From Treponema sp. (GTDB lineage: Bacteria; Spirochaetota; Spirochaetia; Treponematales; Treponemataceae), in NCBI GenBank assembly GCA_018385415.1, contig JAHAZA010000037.1, forward strand, positions 1 through 45,706: DNA of 45,706 nucleotides, read 5' to 3'. Below are positions 1-9,716 of this stretch, one piece after another. Both the position numbers and the translations under genes were made by a program. The notes under the pieces are model-generated. The model searched no databases. It was not told the DNA's origin and saw only the letters and a program-made list of their open reading frames with translations. Each line of letters opens with the position of its first letter. The first letter of the stretch is position 1.

Positions 1-42
1 TTTGGTGCCGGTATTCCACAGGTTCGAATCCTGTCGACCCAG
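1..42 (+). tRNA. tRNA-Gln(UUG), 3' part only
   Basis: The window opens inside the anticodon loop. Bases 1-6 read TTTGGT, which places anticodon TTG at 2-4. The 3' anticodon stem GCCGG follows, then a short variable region, the T-arm ACAGG-TTCGAAT-CCTGT (18-34), the acceptor strand CGACCCA (35-41) and discriminator G42. An acceptor that would begin TGGG, together with discriminator G, is typical of bacterial tRNA-Gln. CCA is not encoded (base 43 is G), so it must be added by the nucleotidyltransferase. The 5' half lies outside the window, so the D-arm and acceptor pairing cannot be checked. Confidence 0.85.
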
Positions 43-206
43 GTTTTAGATTAATATTTAAATTATTATTTGAATATTAATATTATGGAAAGCTCTGGCG
101 TGATGAACGATGGGGTGTATGATAAAGTTTTTTTTCATATCTTTTCTTTTCGCAATTTCTGCGGGCATTTCCAAAAAAATATTTAATTACTTAAGGAGTT
201 CCTAAA

Positions 207-758
207 ATGGGAAAAGTAACACTTGAAGCTAAATCTCGCACAGATAGCGGAAAAAAAGCAGCAAAAGCTCTTAGAGCAGCAGGACACATTCCAGCTGTTG
301 TTTACAACTCAAGCGGTGAAGCAAAAATGCTCGATGTTGATGCAACAGAATTTAACAAAATCTGGCGTTCAGTAACATCTACAACATTGATAACACTTAC
401 AGTAGATGGAACAGCTCACGAAGTATTCATTAAAGATGTTGAATATAACATTCGTACAGATGCAGTTCTCCATGCTGATTTCTGGGAACCAGCTACAGAC
501 AAAGAAATCGTACTTAAGATGAAACTTCAGTATTCTGGTACACCAGCAGGTGTTCTTAAAGGTGGATTCCTCCTTAAGCACATTCCAGAAGTTACAATTA
601 AAGCTAAACCTGCTGCAGTTCCAGAACGTATCGTTCTTGACATTGCAAAAGTAAATGTTGGTGAAAAATTTACAGTTGCTGATATGCCTGCAATGGACGG
701 AGTAACAGTTCTTACACCAGCTGAAACATCATTGGTAAGTGTTTCTGCAGGTCGCTAA
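207..758 (+). CDS. rplY: 50S ribosomal protein L25 (TL5/Ctc form)
   Basis: Ribosomal protein L25 of the long bacterial CTC/TL5 type (183 aa). It binds 5S rRNA in the large subunit. The N-terminal half (about residues 1-92) is the 5S-binding beta-barrel domain, starting with the family-like stretch LEAKSRTDSGKKAAKALRA and containing GHIPAVVY. The C-terminal half (about 95-183) is the extra beta domain, with the typical KGGFL and IPEVTIKA segments. The start is supported by AAGGAGTT just upstream. The gene follows tRNA-Gln and ends in a strong intrinsic terminator at 792-840, so it is probably monocistronic. Bases 43-206 hold only the AT-rich leader. Confidence 0.95.
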   Translation: MGKVTLEAKSRTDSGKKAAKALRAAGHIPAVVYNSSGEAKMLDVDATEFNKIWRSVTSTTLITLTVDGTAHEVFIKDVEYNIRTDAVLHADFWEPATDKEIVLKMKLQYSGTPAGVLKGGFLLKHIPEVTIKAKPAAVPERIVLDIAKVNVGEKFTVADMPAMDGVTVLTPAETSLVSVSAGR

Positions 759-791
759 TTAAAGCATATTATCGCAGTAATGCATAAATAG

Positions 792-840
792 AATCATTGC
801 AGGTCTTGGCAAATGCCTATTCCTGCAATGATTTTTTTTT
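792..840 (+). terminator. Intrinsic terminator of rplY
   Basis: A perfect 12-bp stem (AATCATTGCAGG, 792-803, against CCTGCAATGATT, 822-833) is followed by an unbroken T run to 840. The 18-nt loop contains a second small hairpin, GGCA-AA-TGCC. The stem covers the in-frame ATG at 797, which argues that tilS does not start there. Confidence 0.93.
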
Positions 841-850
841 GAATATTAAT

Positions 851-2281
851 ATGATTGAATCTATTGGAAGTAAAACATTTAATTCTCATGTTATTGATAA
901 GCTTATTGAAAACGGTTTTCGGATTGGAGACTGTCTGTGTCTGGGGGTTTCTGGAGGTGCAGATTCAATATGTTTGTTAACATCGATTGTAAAAGGAATT
1001 GAAAATCGAATTGAAGATGATTCATCCTTCCAGATAATTAATGTGATTACAGTAGATCATAAAATCCGTAGTGAAGAAGAAAGCTTTGGTGATTGTAAAT
1101 TTGTAAAAAAATATTGTGAAGAATTAAATGAAAAAGTTAAAAATATTAAAATTAATTGTATTGTTGAAGAATTAAAAAAAGGTCAGGTATTGCATACTGC
1201 GGAAATAAGAAAAAAAGGTATTGAGGATGCTGCCCGATATTTGAGATATCAGGTATTTGAAAAAAATGCAGCCCTATTATTAGATTCATCTGAAAATAAA
1301 AAAATATTTTTTGCTCTGGCTCATAATCAAAATGATCAGCTTGAAACTCTTATTATGAGATTCTTAAGTGGAAGTAGTGTATCTGGTAGAAGCGGAATAT
1401 TAAATAATCGAACTATAGAGTTAAAAAATGGAACATTGAATTATGTGCGGCCATTGCTTGATGTGTCTAGAAAAGAAATTGAAACATATCTTACTGCAGA
1501 AAATGTTTTATGGCGTACAGATTCAACAAATACTGATAATAAATATTTAAGAAATAGTATTCGAAATACACTCATTCCTATACTTGATGAAAATTTTCCA
1601 GGTTGGAAAAATTCTGTGATTTCAGGAAGAGAAAAAGCACTTTATGAAAATTCCTTTATTGAAAAAAGTATTCAGAGTCTTGAGTGGAATAAAAACAATG
1701 AAGCTCTATGGATAGACGCTGATGTGTTTGACAAATTGGATTTTGTCCAGAAAGAACATTTTTTATATAAAGGATTTGATCAGCTTGAAACAGGAGAACG
1801 AATTCCTTTTTCCTTTATAAAACAGATTTCGAGAATGTCTGATAGCTGCTGCAAATTTGGCGTTGAAGCTGTTTATGAGGATAATAAGCTTTGGCTAAAA
1901 AAACAGCAAAATAACGTTACTATATACGGATTTTTTGATATAATAGAAGAGGAAGGTTTATATACCTTTGATTTTGGTAAATTGCATGTGGGTAATTCTG
2001 AATCAGGTTTTGCTGATCTGGAATTTGTAACAAATGAAGGACATTTTCATTATTTAAGTAATGTTAAATTGCCCTTTGTTTTCAGAAGTCGCCAGATTTC
2101 TGACACTGTGTTAACAAAAACGAAGGGTAAAAAATCTGTTTCAGATGTACTGTCAGACTTTAAGGTGAATGTTGAACATAAGAATCTTATTCCTGTGATT
2201 CAGAATCTTGATTCTGATGGAGATAATAATATTGTTGCGGTCTGGGGAGAAATATTTGGTTATTCAAACTGGATTGTATAA
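851..2281 (+). CDS. tilS: tRNA(Ile)-lysidine synthase
   Basis: TilS converts C34 of the CAU-anticodon tRNA-Ile to lysidine using ATP and lysine, so the tRNA reads AUA and is charged with Ile. From the ATG at 851 the protein is 476 aa. The PP-loop SGGADS lies near residue 37. The N-PPase domain continues with AHNQNDQLET and RFLSGSSVSG, then YVRPLLDVSRKEI and the helix LRNSIRNTLIPIL. The C-terminal part ends in the family-like WGEIFGYS. An earlier in-frame ATG at 797 lies inside the rplY terminator stem and adds 18 residues without similarity to the family, so 851 is preferred, although it has no Shine-Dalgarno sequence. The next gene starts 20 bp downstream. Confidence 0.92.
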   Translation: MIESIGSKTFNSHVIDKLIENGFRIGDCLCLGVSGGADSICLLTSIVKGIENRIEDDSSFQIINVITVDHKIRSEEESFGDCKFVKKYCEELNEKVKNIKINCIVEELKKGQVLHTAEIRKKGIEDAARYLRYQVFEKNAALLLDSSENKKIFFALAHNQNDQLETLIMRFLSGSSVSGRSGILNNRTIELKNGTLNYVRPLLDVSRKEIETYLTAENVLWRTDSTNTDNKYLRNSIRNTLIPILDENFPGWKNSVISGREKALYENSFIEKSIQSLEWNKNNEALWIDADVFDKLDFVQKEHFLYKGFDQLETGERIPFSFIKQISRMSDSCCKFGVEAVYEDNKLWLKKQQNNVTIYGFFDIIEEEGLYTFDFGKLHVGNSESGFADLEFVTNEGHFHYLSNVKLPFVFRSRQISDTVLTKTKGKKSVSDVLSDFKVNVEHKNLIPVIQNLDSDGDNNIVAVWGEIFGYSNWIV

Positions 2282-2300
2282 GTTGAGTGATAAAGTTTTT

Positions 2301-4460
2301 ATGAAAAAGTTTTTTTGTTTTGTTTTAAGTTCATTAATGTTATCTGTTGTTTTTGCAAATACAACAAGTTCTTCTGCAGCGAACAGAAAAACGGCTTTAC
2401 GCTATCTTCAGCTTGCAAAAAATTATCTTGTAAAAAATGATTGGGAAGCAGTAAAGAAGACATGTGACAATGGAATTCAATACGATGATAATGTGGCAGA
2501 TCTTTACTATCTTAAAGCTTTAAGTCTTTTTAATCTCTTATGTCCTCGATATGAGATAATTCCTGTAATTGAAAAATCTTTGTCCACAACAGAATGGGTT
2601 GATTACAATATGTCTAATGCAAGAGTTTTCTATGCAGATCTTTTGTGTTCAACAGGAAAACCATTTGATGCAATCTCTGTGCTCGATAAAGCTCCACTTA
2701 TTTATTCCTCTGATGCCGAATATGTTCGTATTAAATCTTTGTATGAAATTAATTCAGCGGACAGTATTGCAAAAGCAGAAGAAAAGATTGAAAGTGCAAG
2801 ACGAGTTTATCCAAATGATGTAAGGTTTTTCTATTTGTTCTTTAATTATGAATATAATCTTTGTTACAAGGTAAATGCAGATAGAACAGGTTTTGATAAA
2901 AAGGAACTTTCACCTGTAGCTCGAAAAATTGCAGACAGTTTTATAGCTCATGTTCCGAATTATGATAAAAGTTATACTGATCTTGAAATTCTGGCATCTG
3001 TTTTTGCAGAAGGTGAAAATCAGCGACGTTTACTAAAGGCTTTCAATGCCAGAGGATTTAATCATATTCTTTATCCTATTGCTGCTTTAGAGGCTGAAAT
3101 TATCTCAGAAGAAGAAGCGCTGGAATATTTCCTAACATTTATAGATGGAACAATTGAAGCAAAACTTTTGATGCAGTTCTATTCAATGATTACAGATGAA
3201 AGTCTGAAGAAATATTTTGATGAACATCTTAATGCATTTAAAGGAACTTTAATTTACGACACAAATAATAATCTTGAAGAAAATCTTACAGTCGTTTATG
3301 AACGAGGTCGAGCATCAAAAGTTATTTTCGATTTTGATAATGACCAGTTTGTGGAATGGGAAGTTGAATGTGACTTTGGTGTTCCTGTAAAAATTAAAGT
3401 CTTTGATCAGATTGCACAAATTATTTATGGTACTTACCCAGATGTTAAATCCATTCTTTTTGAGGATGTGGAACCAGGTGTAAAAGGTTTTACTGCCTAC
3501 AATATTATTGATGAAATTTTTTCTAGTAAGCCATTTGATATTATAAAAGCTCCTGAAGTTTTAACTACTGATTTCTATGTCATTGATGAGTCAACTTTAA
3601 TTTTTGGAAAAGCATTGTTTGATTCTGACAGAATTATTGCTTCAGCAAATGAAATGGATAAACCTTCTTTAGAAAGAAAAAATGCAAGAATTAAATTTTC
3701 TATTTTGAATGGTACTCCTTATGAAGCATCTTATTATATCGGCAATAAAGAGTATGCTCACGGTTACTTTGGAACTGGAAATGAAGATGTAAGTATTGTC
3801 AGAGCAGTAGATAAAGATGATGATGGAATTTTTGAAACTACGGAATTTTATGCAATTAACAGCAAATTGAAATTATCAGAAGAAGAACGTGATGCAATTA
3901 CTACTAACATTTGGGGAAGCCCTGTAAAAGACGCCTCGCTTTATCTTGCAGGCATTGCAATAGATCGAAATTTGGATACTGCAATTGATTTTAAAGAGAC
4001 TTACTTTGAAAATGGTGATGTATTAACAGAGTGGTCTTCTAATTATGATAGTACATTTGATGTCAGTTATCGAAAATATAAAATGCAGGAAGGAAAACCA
4101 TTAACTGAAGAATACAGCTATTTTGTAAAGGATATAGCAGATAATTCATCATATAAATTAACTGTACTGTTGCAGAATAGTAAACCTGTTTCGATTTCTA
4201 TTCCATCAAAATCAGAAATGTATTCTGTTATACCAGGTAAATACGAAAATTTATTCTGGATTGGTGTTTCTGGTAACGAAGAGTATGAACTTAATATAAT
4301 TGGAATTATTAATTCATATGATCAGGGACAAATGTTCCAGATGGATGAAAAAAACTGTTACATTCGTGTTGTTAGAGTAGGTGAAAATATTTTTGCAAGA
4401 ATTCTGGATAAAGAAATTTTTAGCGATGCATCTTCATCAGGAACAGATGAAAATGAATAA
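2301..4460 (+). CDS. Exported TPR-repeat protein of unknown function
   Basis: A 719-aa protein with an N-terminal signal peptide (MKKFFCFVL..., likely cleaved near VFA-NTT). TPR-like helices follow (about residues 30-190), for example ALRYLQLAKNYLVKNDWEAV. The second half is mostly beta and acidic. It contains calcium-loop-like stretches such as DKDDDGIFETTEF and FDFDNDQFVEWE, and a segment QIIYGTYPDVKSI. I do not recognise a named family; the build resembles large conserved periplasmic treponemal proteins. I chose ATG 2301 because the signal peptide starts there; the longer open frame overlaps tilS without a signal. The end overlaps the downstream HtrA-like gene by 14 bp, so the two are probably translated together and act in the same envelope compartment. 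Confidence 0.75.
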   Translation: MKKFFCFVLSSLMLSVVFANTTSSSAANRKTALRYLQLAKNYLVKNDWEAVKKTCDNGIQYDDNVADLYYLKALSLFNLLCPRYEIIPVIEKSLSTTEWVDYNMSNARVFYADLLCSTGKPFDAISVLDKAPLIYSSDAEYVRIKSLYEINSADSIAKAEEKIESARRVYPNDVRFFYLFFNYEYNLCYKVNADRTGFDKKELSPVARKIADSFIAHVPNYDKSYTDLEILASVFAEGENQRRLLKAFNARGFNHILYPIAALEAEIISEEEALEYFLTFIDGTIEAKLLMQFYSMITDESLKKYFDEHLNAFKGTLIYDTNNNLEENLTVVYERGRASKVIFDFDNDQFVEWEVECDFGVPVKIKVFDQIAQIIYGTYPDVKSILFEDVEPGVKGFTAYNIIDEIFSSKPFDIIKAPEVLTTDFYVIDESTLIFGKALFDSDRIIASANEMDKPSLERKNARIKFSILNGTPYEASYYIGNKEYAHGYFGTGNEDVSIVRAVDKDDDGIFETTEFYAINSKLKLSEEERDAITTNIWGSPVKDASLYLAGIAIDRNLDTAIDFKETYFENGDVLTEWSSNYDSTFDVSYRKYKMQEGKPLTEEYSYFVKDIADNSSYKLTVLLQNSKPVSISIPSKSEMYSVIPGKYENLFWIGVSGNEEYELNIIGIINSYDQGQMFQMDEKNCYIRVVRVGENIFARILDKEIFSDASSSGTDENE

Positions 4461-6093
4461 TAAAAATATATTTAAATTTGCAGTCATTTTATTTACAGCA
4501 GCATCTTTTTGTTTGCTGTCCTGTAATTCTACTTCTCAAGAATCAAAAAGAGAACAGATAACTTTTGATTATACTCAAGAAGATGCTAGGAAAGCTGAAA
4601 TTGACAGAATAAAAAAATTAATGTCAGTAAAACCTGCAGAAGCATTGTGGCGTGCTAAGCTTGTAAATGACGAAACCATAATTGATATTACTTCTAAAGC
4701 ATTAAGAGATTTTTGTATTGCATCATTGGATCAAAAAGATTATCAGGAATTGTATTTTGCATATAGCTCTTTATGTGCAGCAGGTTATGAACAGTTGGCA
4801 AATGAAGTTATATCAAAAGCTGAACTTGAAGGACTTTATTTTAAGCAAATCCCAGGTTATGGAATTAAAAAATCCGAAGTTCCTTTGAAAAATATATCCC
4901 AGTGTATTGCCGGAACTGTTACTGTTTGGGTTGATCTTGGAATCAAGGTGCATGGTGGAATGGGATATGCAGATCGAGTTATTGGTTCTGGTTTTTTTAT
5001 TGATGAACGAGGTTATTTAATTACAAATCATCATGTAATTGCTGACGTTGTTGATCCAAAGTATGAAGGTTATGGAAAGGTATATATAAAGCTTGCAGGT
5101 GATGAAGAAAACAGAATTCCAGCAAAGATAATAGGTTGGGATAAAACTCACGATCTTGCATTGTTAAAAACTGAAGTTAAGCCACCATATGTATTTTCAT
5201 TAGGAAGCAGTTCTGATTTAAAATCAGGAGATCGTGTATATGCAATTGGTTCACCGTTAGGACTCGAAAGTACATTAACAAGTGGTGTTGTTTCTTCAAC
5301 AAATAGAAAAATATTTACAACAGGTTCCGTATTACAGATTGACGCTTCAGTAAATTCAGGAAACTCCGGTGGCCCTTGTATTGATTCAAATGGTAATGTG
5401 CAGGCTGTTGTTTTTGCAGGTATTCCAAGGTATCAAGGTCTTAATTTTGCTATTCCTGTTGAATATTTAAAACAGGAACTTCCTATATTATATTATGGAG
5501 GGCTGCGTAACGCTGCCTGGCTTGGTGGTTATGGAAAAACTTATAAAGTTTCAAATAGGCAAGCCGGTCTTGAAGTTCAGTATTTTGTTCCTTCTTCTGC
5601 CTTTGCAAGAGCAGGAATAAAGTCGGGTGATATTATTACTTCGATTGATGGTAAAGTAGTAAACAGTCTTGAAGATATTCAGAATATACTTAGAACTTAT
5701 GTTCCAGAAACAATTGTAAAATGTTCCTACCTTGATTCTGAAAAGCAGAAAAGAAACTGTCTTTTATATTTAACTGAAAGGCCTGCCAGTCCAGGATATT
5801 ATTTTTATCAGAATGATACAATTCAGAATTCTTTTCTTGCGTTATATGGAATTTCGCTGGTTCCATCAAGTACTTCAAACAGCAGAACTTATCTGATTAC
5901 AAAGGTTCTTAATGGAAGTGTAGCTGATGAAGCTGGCTTTAGTGAAAATGATCCTGTGACAATTGGAAAAATTCAATTTAATGATGATAAATCTCAGATG
6001 TATACAGAATTTGCAGTAAAGAGACGTAAAAAAGGATATCTTGATGTTTCTATTGGATTACCTTCAAATCTTGACGGACCTAACTATTTTTAA
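4447..6093 (+). CDS. HtrA/DegP-like serine protease lipoprotein
   Basis: A 548-aa trypsin-like (S1C) protease with PDZ repeats. The first 26 residues are a lipoprotein signal ending in CLLSC with Cys26 as lipidation site, so the enzyme should be membrane-anchored and periplasmic or surface-exposed. After a helical stalk (about 30-150) comes the protease domain with the triad His196 (TNHHV), Asp236 (THDLALL) and Ser307 (GNSGGP). Two PDZ-type regions follow, with AGIKSGDIITSIDGKVV and, near the end, VADEAGFSENDPV. Classical HtrA proteins have a cleaved or TM signal rather than a lipobox and lack the helical stalk. It overlaps the upstream TPR gene by 14 bp, suggesting a joint role in envelope protein quality control. 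Confidence 0.9.
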   Translation: MKMNNKNIFKFAVILFTAASFCLLSCNSTSQESKREQITFDYTQEDARKAEIDRIKKLMSVKPAEALWRAKLVNDETIIDITSKALRDFCIASLDQKDYQELYFAYSSLCAAGYEQLANEVISKAELEGLYFKQIPGYGIKKSEVPLKNISQCIAGTVTVWVDLGIKVHGGMGYADRVIGSGFFIDERGYLITNHHVIADVVDPKYEGYGKVYIKLAGDEENRIPAKIIGWDKTHDLALLKTEVKPPYVFSLGSSSDLKSGDRVYAIGSPLGLESTLTSGVVSSTNRKIFTTGSVLQIDASVNSGNSGGPCIDSNGNVQAVVFAGIPRYQGLNFAIPVEYLKQELPILYYGGLRNAAWLGGYGKTYKVSNRQAGLEVQYFVPSSAFARAGIKSGDIITSIDGKVVNSLEDIQNILRTYVPETIVKCSYLDSEKQKRNCLLYLTERPASPGYYFYQNDTIQNSFLALYGISLVPSSTSNSRTYLITKVLNGSVADEAGFSENDPVTIGKIQFNDDKSQMYTEFAVKRRKKGYLDVSIGLPSNLDGPNYF

Positions 6094-6143
6094 ATTAAAA
6101 AATCTGTATAATAAAGTAAGAAATAAGTAAAAGGAAAATATAT

Positions 6144-7949
6144 ATGGCTGAAATGAAGTTCAAAAGAAACTTTTGTATTGTTGCGCACATCGATCATGGA
6201 AAATCTACTCTTGCTGATCGTTTGATTCAGAAGGCAAAAATTATTGATGACCGTCAGATGACGAACCAGATTCTTGATAGTATGGATATTGAGCGTGAAC
6301 GAGGTATTACAATAAAGAGTCAGGCAGTAACAATTCCATATCACGCAAAAGATGGCAATGATTACGAATTGAACTTTGTAGATACTCCTGGACATGTAGA
6401 CTTTTCTTATGAGGTAAGCCGTGCAATTGCATCATGCGAAGGAGCATTGCTTTTAATTGATGCAAGTCAAGGTGTGGAATCTCAAACTGTAAGTAATATG
6501 TATATGGCTTTGGAACAGAATCTTACAATTGTTCCTGTTGTAAATAAAATTGATCTTCCATCTGCAGATATTGCTGCTGTAAAGCATCAGATTGATCATG
6601 ACCTTGGACTTATTCCAGAAGAGGCTCAGCTTGTTTCTGCAAAAACAGGTGCTGGAATTGATGATCTTATGGAAGCTATTGTTACAATGTTCCCACCTCC
6701 AAGCGGTGATCCGAATGCAAAAACTCAGGCACTTATTTTTGACTGTCATTATGATGCATATCGAGGTGTTATTGTTCACATTCGTGTTATGCAGGGAAGA
6801 ATTAAAGCCGGCGATACAATCCGCATGATGAACTCCAAGTCTGAATATAAAGTAGAAAATGTTGGTATTTTCAAAATTAAATATGAAGATACAGGTATGC
6901 TTGAAGCTGGTGATGTTGGTTATATTATTGCTGGTATTAAAACTGTAAGTGATGTAAGTGTAGGTGATACTATTACACTGGCATCGGATCCCGCAGATAG
7001 CCCTCTTGGCGGTTTTAAAGAAGTTAAGCCTGTTGTATATTCTTCGATTTATCCAATTGATTCAAATGATTATGAAGAATTACGAGATAGCATGGAAAAG
7101 CTTAAACTAAACGATGCAAGTCTTGTTTATGAAAAAGATAATTCTGTGGCTCTTGGAAATGGTTTTAGATGCGGTTTTCTGGGGCTCCTTCATCTTGAAA
7201 TTATTCAGGAGCGTTTGGAACGGGACTTTAATCAGGCTGTAATCTTTACTGCTCCTTCTGTACGATATAAGCTTCATCTTGATGGTGGAGTTGAAATGAT
7301 GATTGATAATCCATCTGAATATCCAGAAGGGAAGATTCGTGGTGCCGAAGAACCTTATATTAAAGCTTCAATTATTACACCTTCAGAATATATCGGTTCC
7401 CTTATTGCGTTGTGTACAGAAAAACGTGGTACACAAACTAACATGCAGTATCTCGATGAAAAACGTGTAGAGCTCACATATGAGATGCCATTGTCAGAAG
7501 TTCTTTTTGATTTCTATGACAGATTGAAAAGTTACAGTCGTGGATATGCATCTTTTGATTATGAAATTATTGGTTACCGTGATACTGAACTTGTAAAAAT
7601 CGACATTCTTCTTAACGGAAAGAGTGTTGATGCTTTAAGCCAGCTCTGTTTCAAAGAAAATGCTTCAACACAGGCACATAAAATCTGTCATCGTCTTAAA
7701 GGTGAAATCAGTCGTCAGCAGTTTAAAGTTGCCATTCAAGGTGCTATTGGTAGTCAGATCATTGCTCGAGAAACAGTTAACCCTGTCCGTAAAGATGTTC
7801 TTGCAAAGTGTTATGGTGGAGATATCACTCGTAAACGAAAGCTTCTTGAAAAACAGAAAGAAGGTAAAAAACGAATGAAGATGATTGGTGATGTGGAACT
7901 TCCACAGAGCGCCTTCCTTGCAGTATTAAAAGAAGAGGAAGGAGATTAA
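6144..7949 (+). CDS. lepA: Elongation factor 4 (ribosomal back-translocase)
   Basis: A 601-aa GTPase with full LepA architecture. The G domain has HIDHGKSTLADR (P-loop), the ERGITIKSQ switch I, DTPGHVDF and NKIDLP. Domain II, an EF-G-like domain, the LepA-specific domain and the C-terminal domain follow, ending with GDVELPQSAFLAVLK. EF4 acts on stalled ribosomes and can reverse translocation. AAAAGGA sits 11-17 bases before the ATG, and a TATAAT at 6107-6112 is a candidate -10 box, so the gene may have its own promoter although it follows the HtrA-like gene by only 50 bp. It ends in an intrinsic terminator. Confidence 0.98.
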   Translation: MAEMKFKRNFCIVAHIDHGKSTLADRLIQKAKIIDDRQMTNQILDSMDIERERGITIKSQAVTIPYHAKDGNDYELNFVDTPGHVDFSYEVSRAIASCEGALLLIDASQGVESQTVSNMYMALEQNLTIVPVVNKIDLPSADIAAVKHQIDHDLGLIPEEAQLVSAKTGAGIDDLMEAIVTMFPPPSGDPNAKTQALIFDCHYDAYRGVIVHIRVMQGRIKAGDTIRMMNSKSEYKVENVGIFKIKYEDTGMLEAGDVGYIIAGIKTVSDVSVGDTITLASDPADSPLGGFKEVKPVVYSSIYPIDSNDYEELRDSMEKLKLNDASLVYEKDNSVALGNGFRCGFLGLLHLEIIQERLERDFNQAVIFTAPSVRYKLHLDGGVEMMIDNPSEYPEGKIRGAEEPYIKASIITPSEYIGSLIALCTEKRGTQTNMQYLDEKRVELTYEMPLSEVLFDFYDRLKSYSRGYASFDYEIIGYRDTELVKIDILLNGKSVDALSQLCFKENASTQAHKICHRLKGEISRQQFKVAIQGAIGSQIIARETVNPVRKDVLAKCYGGDITRKRKLLEKQKEGKKRMKMIGDVELPQSAFLAVLKEEEGD

Positions 7950-7956
7950 GAAATCA

Positions 7957-7989
7957 AATCCGTGATCATATGAGATTACGGATTTTTTT
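7957..7989 (+). terminator. Intrinsic terminator of lepA
   Basis: AATCCGT (7957-7963) pairs with ACGGATT (7978-7984) and is followed by a T run. It lies 8 bp after the lepA stop, between lepA and the convergent Maf-like gene. Confidence 0.85.
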
Positions 7990-8022
7990 TATCGAAATAT
8001 TATCTTAATTTTAAAACCATTA

Positions 8023-9708
8023 TTAGTTTAAACTAAGTGCTACATTTATTTCCTTAAGGAAAAAATCAAGTTCAATTCGAATGCGGTTGTAATAGGATTG
8101 TGGATTTGTAGGACCAACAGCATCAGGAAAATGAATGAAAAGATATTCTCTATTGGTTAAGATACTATCAATCTGTTCGTTTAGAGAAATATCTTTTTTT
8201 CTAAGCGCTGAATTGTCTGCGTACGTAAATAAATCCTTCAATTCTTCAAGAGCTTGTTTTTCGTTTTGCAGGAATGAAGTAATACTGCTTTTGGGGATAG
8301 CCTGATAGTTTAAATTTAATTCATAGGAATTTGAGTGTAAATTGGCAGGCAATGATTCAATGAAATGATCTAAATCAGCTTTAGCTGAAGTTAGATTAAT
8401 TCCGCTTGTTCTAATATCAAATATGTTTTGTTCATCTTCAAAGTTTTCATTAAACAATAGTGCATAAGATTCCAGGGCCTTTGAAGTAATCATTTTTTTA
8501 CCGTTTGCACAAATAATCGAAGATGTCCCTGTACTGAATGCTGAAGAAATATTAAAAACTGACTTTAGTTTACTGGTAGATGATAGAAGTGCTTTATGTG
8601 AAGCCGTTCCTTTTGCGTGGGTAATTCCTATGCTATATGAAAAATCAAGGCCGGAGAATAACACAGGGATGTTGATGTCTTTTCTGAGCTTAAGTGCTAT
8701 TTCCATAGATACAAGACCAACAGAGCCAAGTGGCTTTATTACAGGTGGCAATAAGTTATAATTTTTCAGAAGCTCGAAGAAATTCATGTCTGCATAGTTT
8801 GAGACAAAGAAACTGTATTTTCCTTTTGTAATATAAGGAATATGGTTTCGGCTGACAAGATCCATTATTAAAAGACATTTTGAATCAGCAGGCGTACCTA
8901 TATAAGATTTTTCTATTACCTGTTGTCCCTCAACAGCAATTATTGCGTCTGGAGTAATTCCATTATCTAAAAGAGGTGCAGCGGCCGCATCAACACAAAT
9001 GATGAAGAATTTTGAAAAGTTTTTCTTAAGCTCTAGAATTGTTGTATTGAGACTTTCACCAGCACCTAAAACTAATATGGGTTTAGTTACTGATTTATAC
9101 AAACTAGCTAAAGGAATTGCATCGGACAGAAGAGTTAAATTTTTAAAAATATTTTTTGAATAAAGACGACCGAATTTAATCAGTGTTAATCTGTTTTTCC
9201 AGAATTGATCAATGACTCTTTGTGTCAGAGATAAAATTTCATTGTAATCATCTTTATATAAGGCAGAAGCTGCTGAAAAATCAATTTTTAAACATTTTCT
9301 AAAATGCTGTTTTTGAATAAATGTAAAATATTTTTTTATGTCAGATTTATTAAATATTTGTATCTTGTTATTTAAATGATCTTTTAGTTCATTTGGAAAA
9401 TTTTCCTGAGCAAAATCGAAAAGAGGTTTTTCATATTCGAAAACCGCGATTGAAGAGGTTGCTGGAAGTTTAGCTAAAAGTTCCTTTAATCCCAGCCATA
9501 ATACAGGACTAAAAATTAAAATAATGGAATATTCTGGAATTGAAAGGTTAGAGATAATATTTAAGATAGCTTTTGATGGATCGTACTTGGAGTAAAGAAA
9601 ATGATCTTTATATAAAACTGAAACGCCCTGTCTTGTTTCTACGAGACTGGGCGTTTCAAAGTTTTGGTTCTCAGTAGTTAACTGAGAACCAATAATATTT
9701 TGTATCAT
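8023..9708 (-). CDS. Maf/DUF115 family protein (motility-associated)
   Basis: A 561-aa protein. The central domain (about residues 210-400) matches the DUF115/MptE-like fold found in Maf motility-associated factors: LVLGAGESLN, then ICVDAAAAPLLDNGI, PDAIIAVEGQQ and later GLDFSYSIGITHAKGT. Maf proteins are believed to transfer nonulosonic sugars to flagellins in several flagellated bacteria; whether this one does so is inference. It starts 8 bp after the stop of the upstream PpiD-like gene and has no clear Shine-Dalgarno sequence, so it is probably translated by re-initiation in a two-gene operon. The amino- and carboxy-terminal regions show no motif I recognise. No flagellin gene lies in the window. 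Confidence 0.75.
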   Translation of the reverse strand: MIQNIIGSQLTTENQNFETPSLVETRQGVSVLYKDHFLYSKYDPSKAILNIISNLSIPEYSIILIFSPVLWLGLKELLAKLPATSSIAVFEYEKPLFDFAQENFPNELKDHLNNKIQIFNKSDIKKYFTFIQKQHFRKCLKIDFSAASALYKDDYNEILSLTQRVIDQFWKNRLTLIKFGRLYSKNIFKNLTLLSDAIPLASLYKSVTKPILVLGAGESLNTTILELKKNFSKFFIICVDAAAAPLLDNGITPDAIIAVEGQQVIEKSYIGTPADSKCLLIMDLVSRNHIPYITKGKYSFFVSNYADMNFFELLKNYNLLPPVIKPLGSVGLVSMEIALKLRKDINIPVLFSGLDFSYSIGITHAKGTASHKALLSSTSKLKSVFNISSAFSTGTSSIICANGKKMITSKALESYALLFNENFEDEQNIFDIRTSGINLTSAKADLDHFIESLPANLHSNSYELNLNYQAIPKSSITSFLQNEKQALEELKDLFTYADNSALRKKDISLNEQIDSILTNREYLFIHFPDAVGPTNPQSYYNRIRIELDFFLKEINVALSLN

Positions 9709-9716
9709 GAAAATAA

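Noticed and set aside
797..850. Upstream in-frame ATG for tilS
   Set aside because: It lies within the stem of the rplY terminator and the extra 18 residues do not look like TilS.
70..852. The 14-mer TTGAATATTAATAT at 70-83 and again at 839-852
   Set aside because: AT-rich and partly palindromic; two copies in such DNA can be chance and no function is evident.
2208..2300. Fusion of tilS with the TPR protein, because the downstream frame is open into tilS
   Set aside because: The frames differ, and a signal peptide start at 2301 explains the downstream gene.
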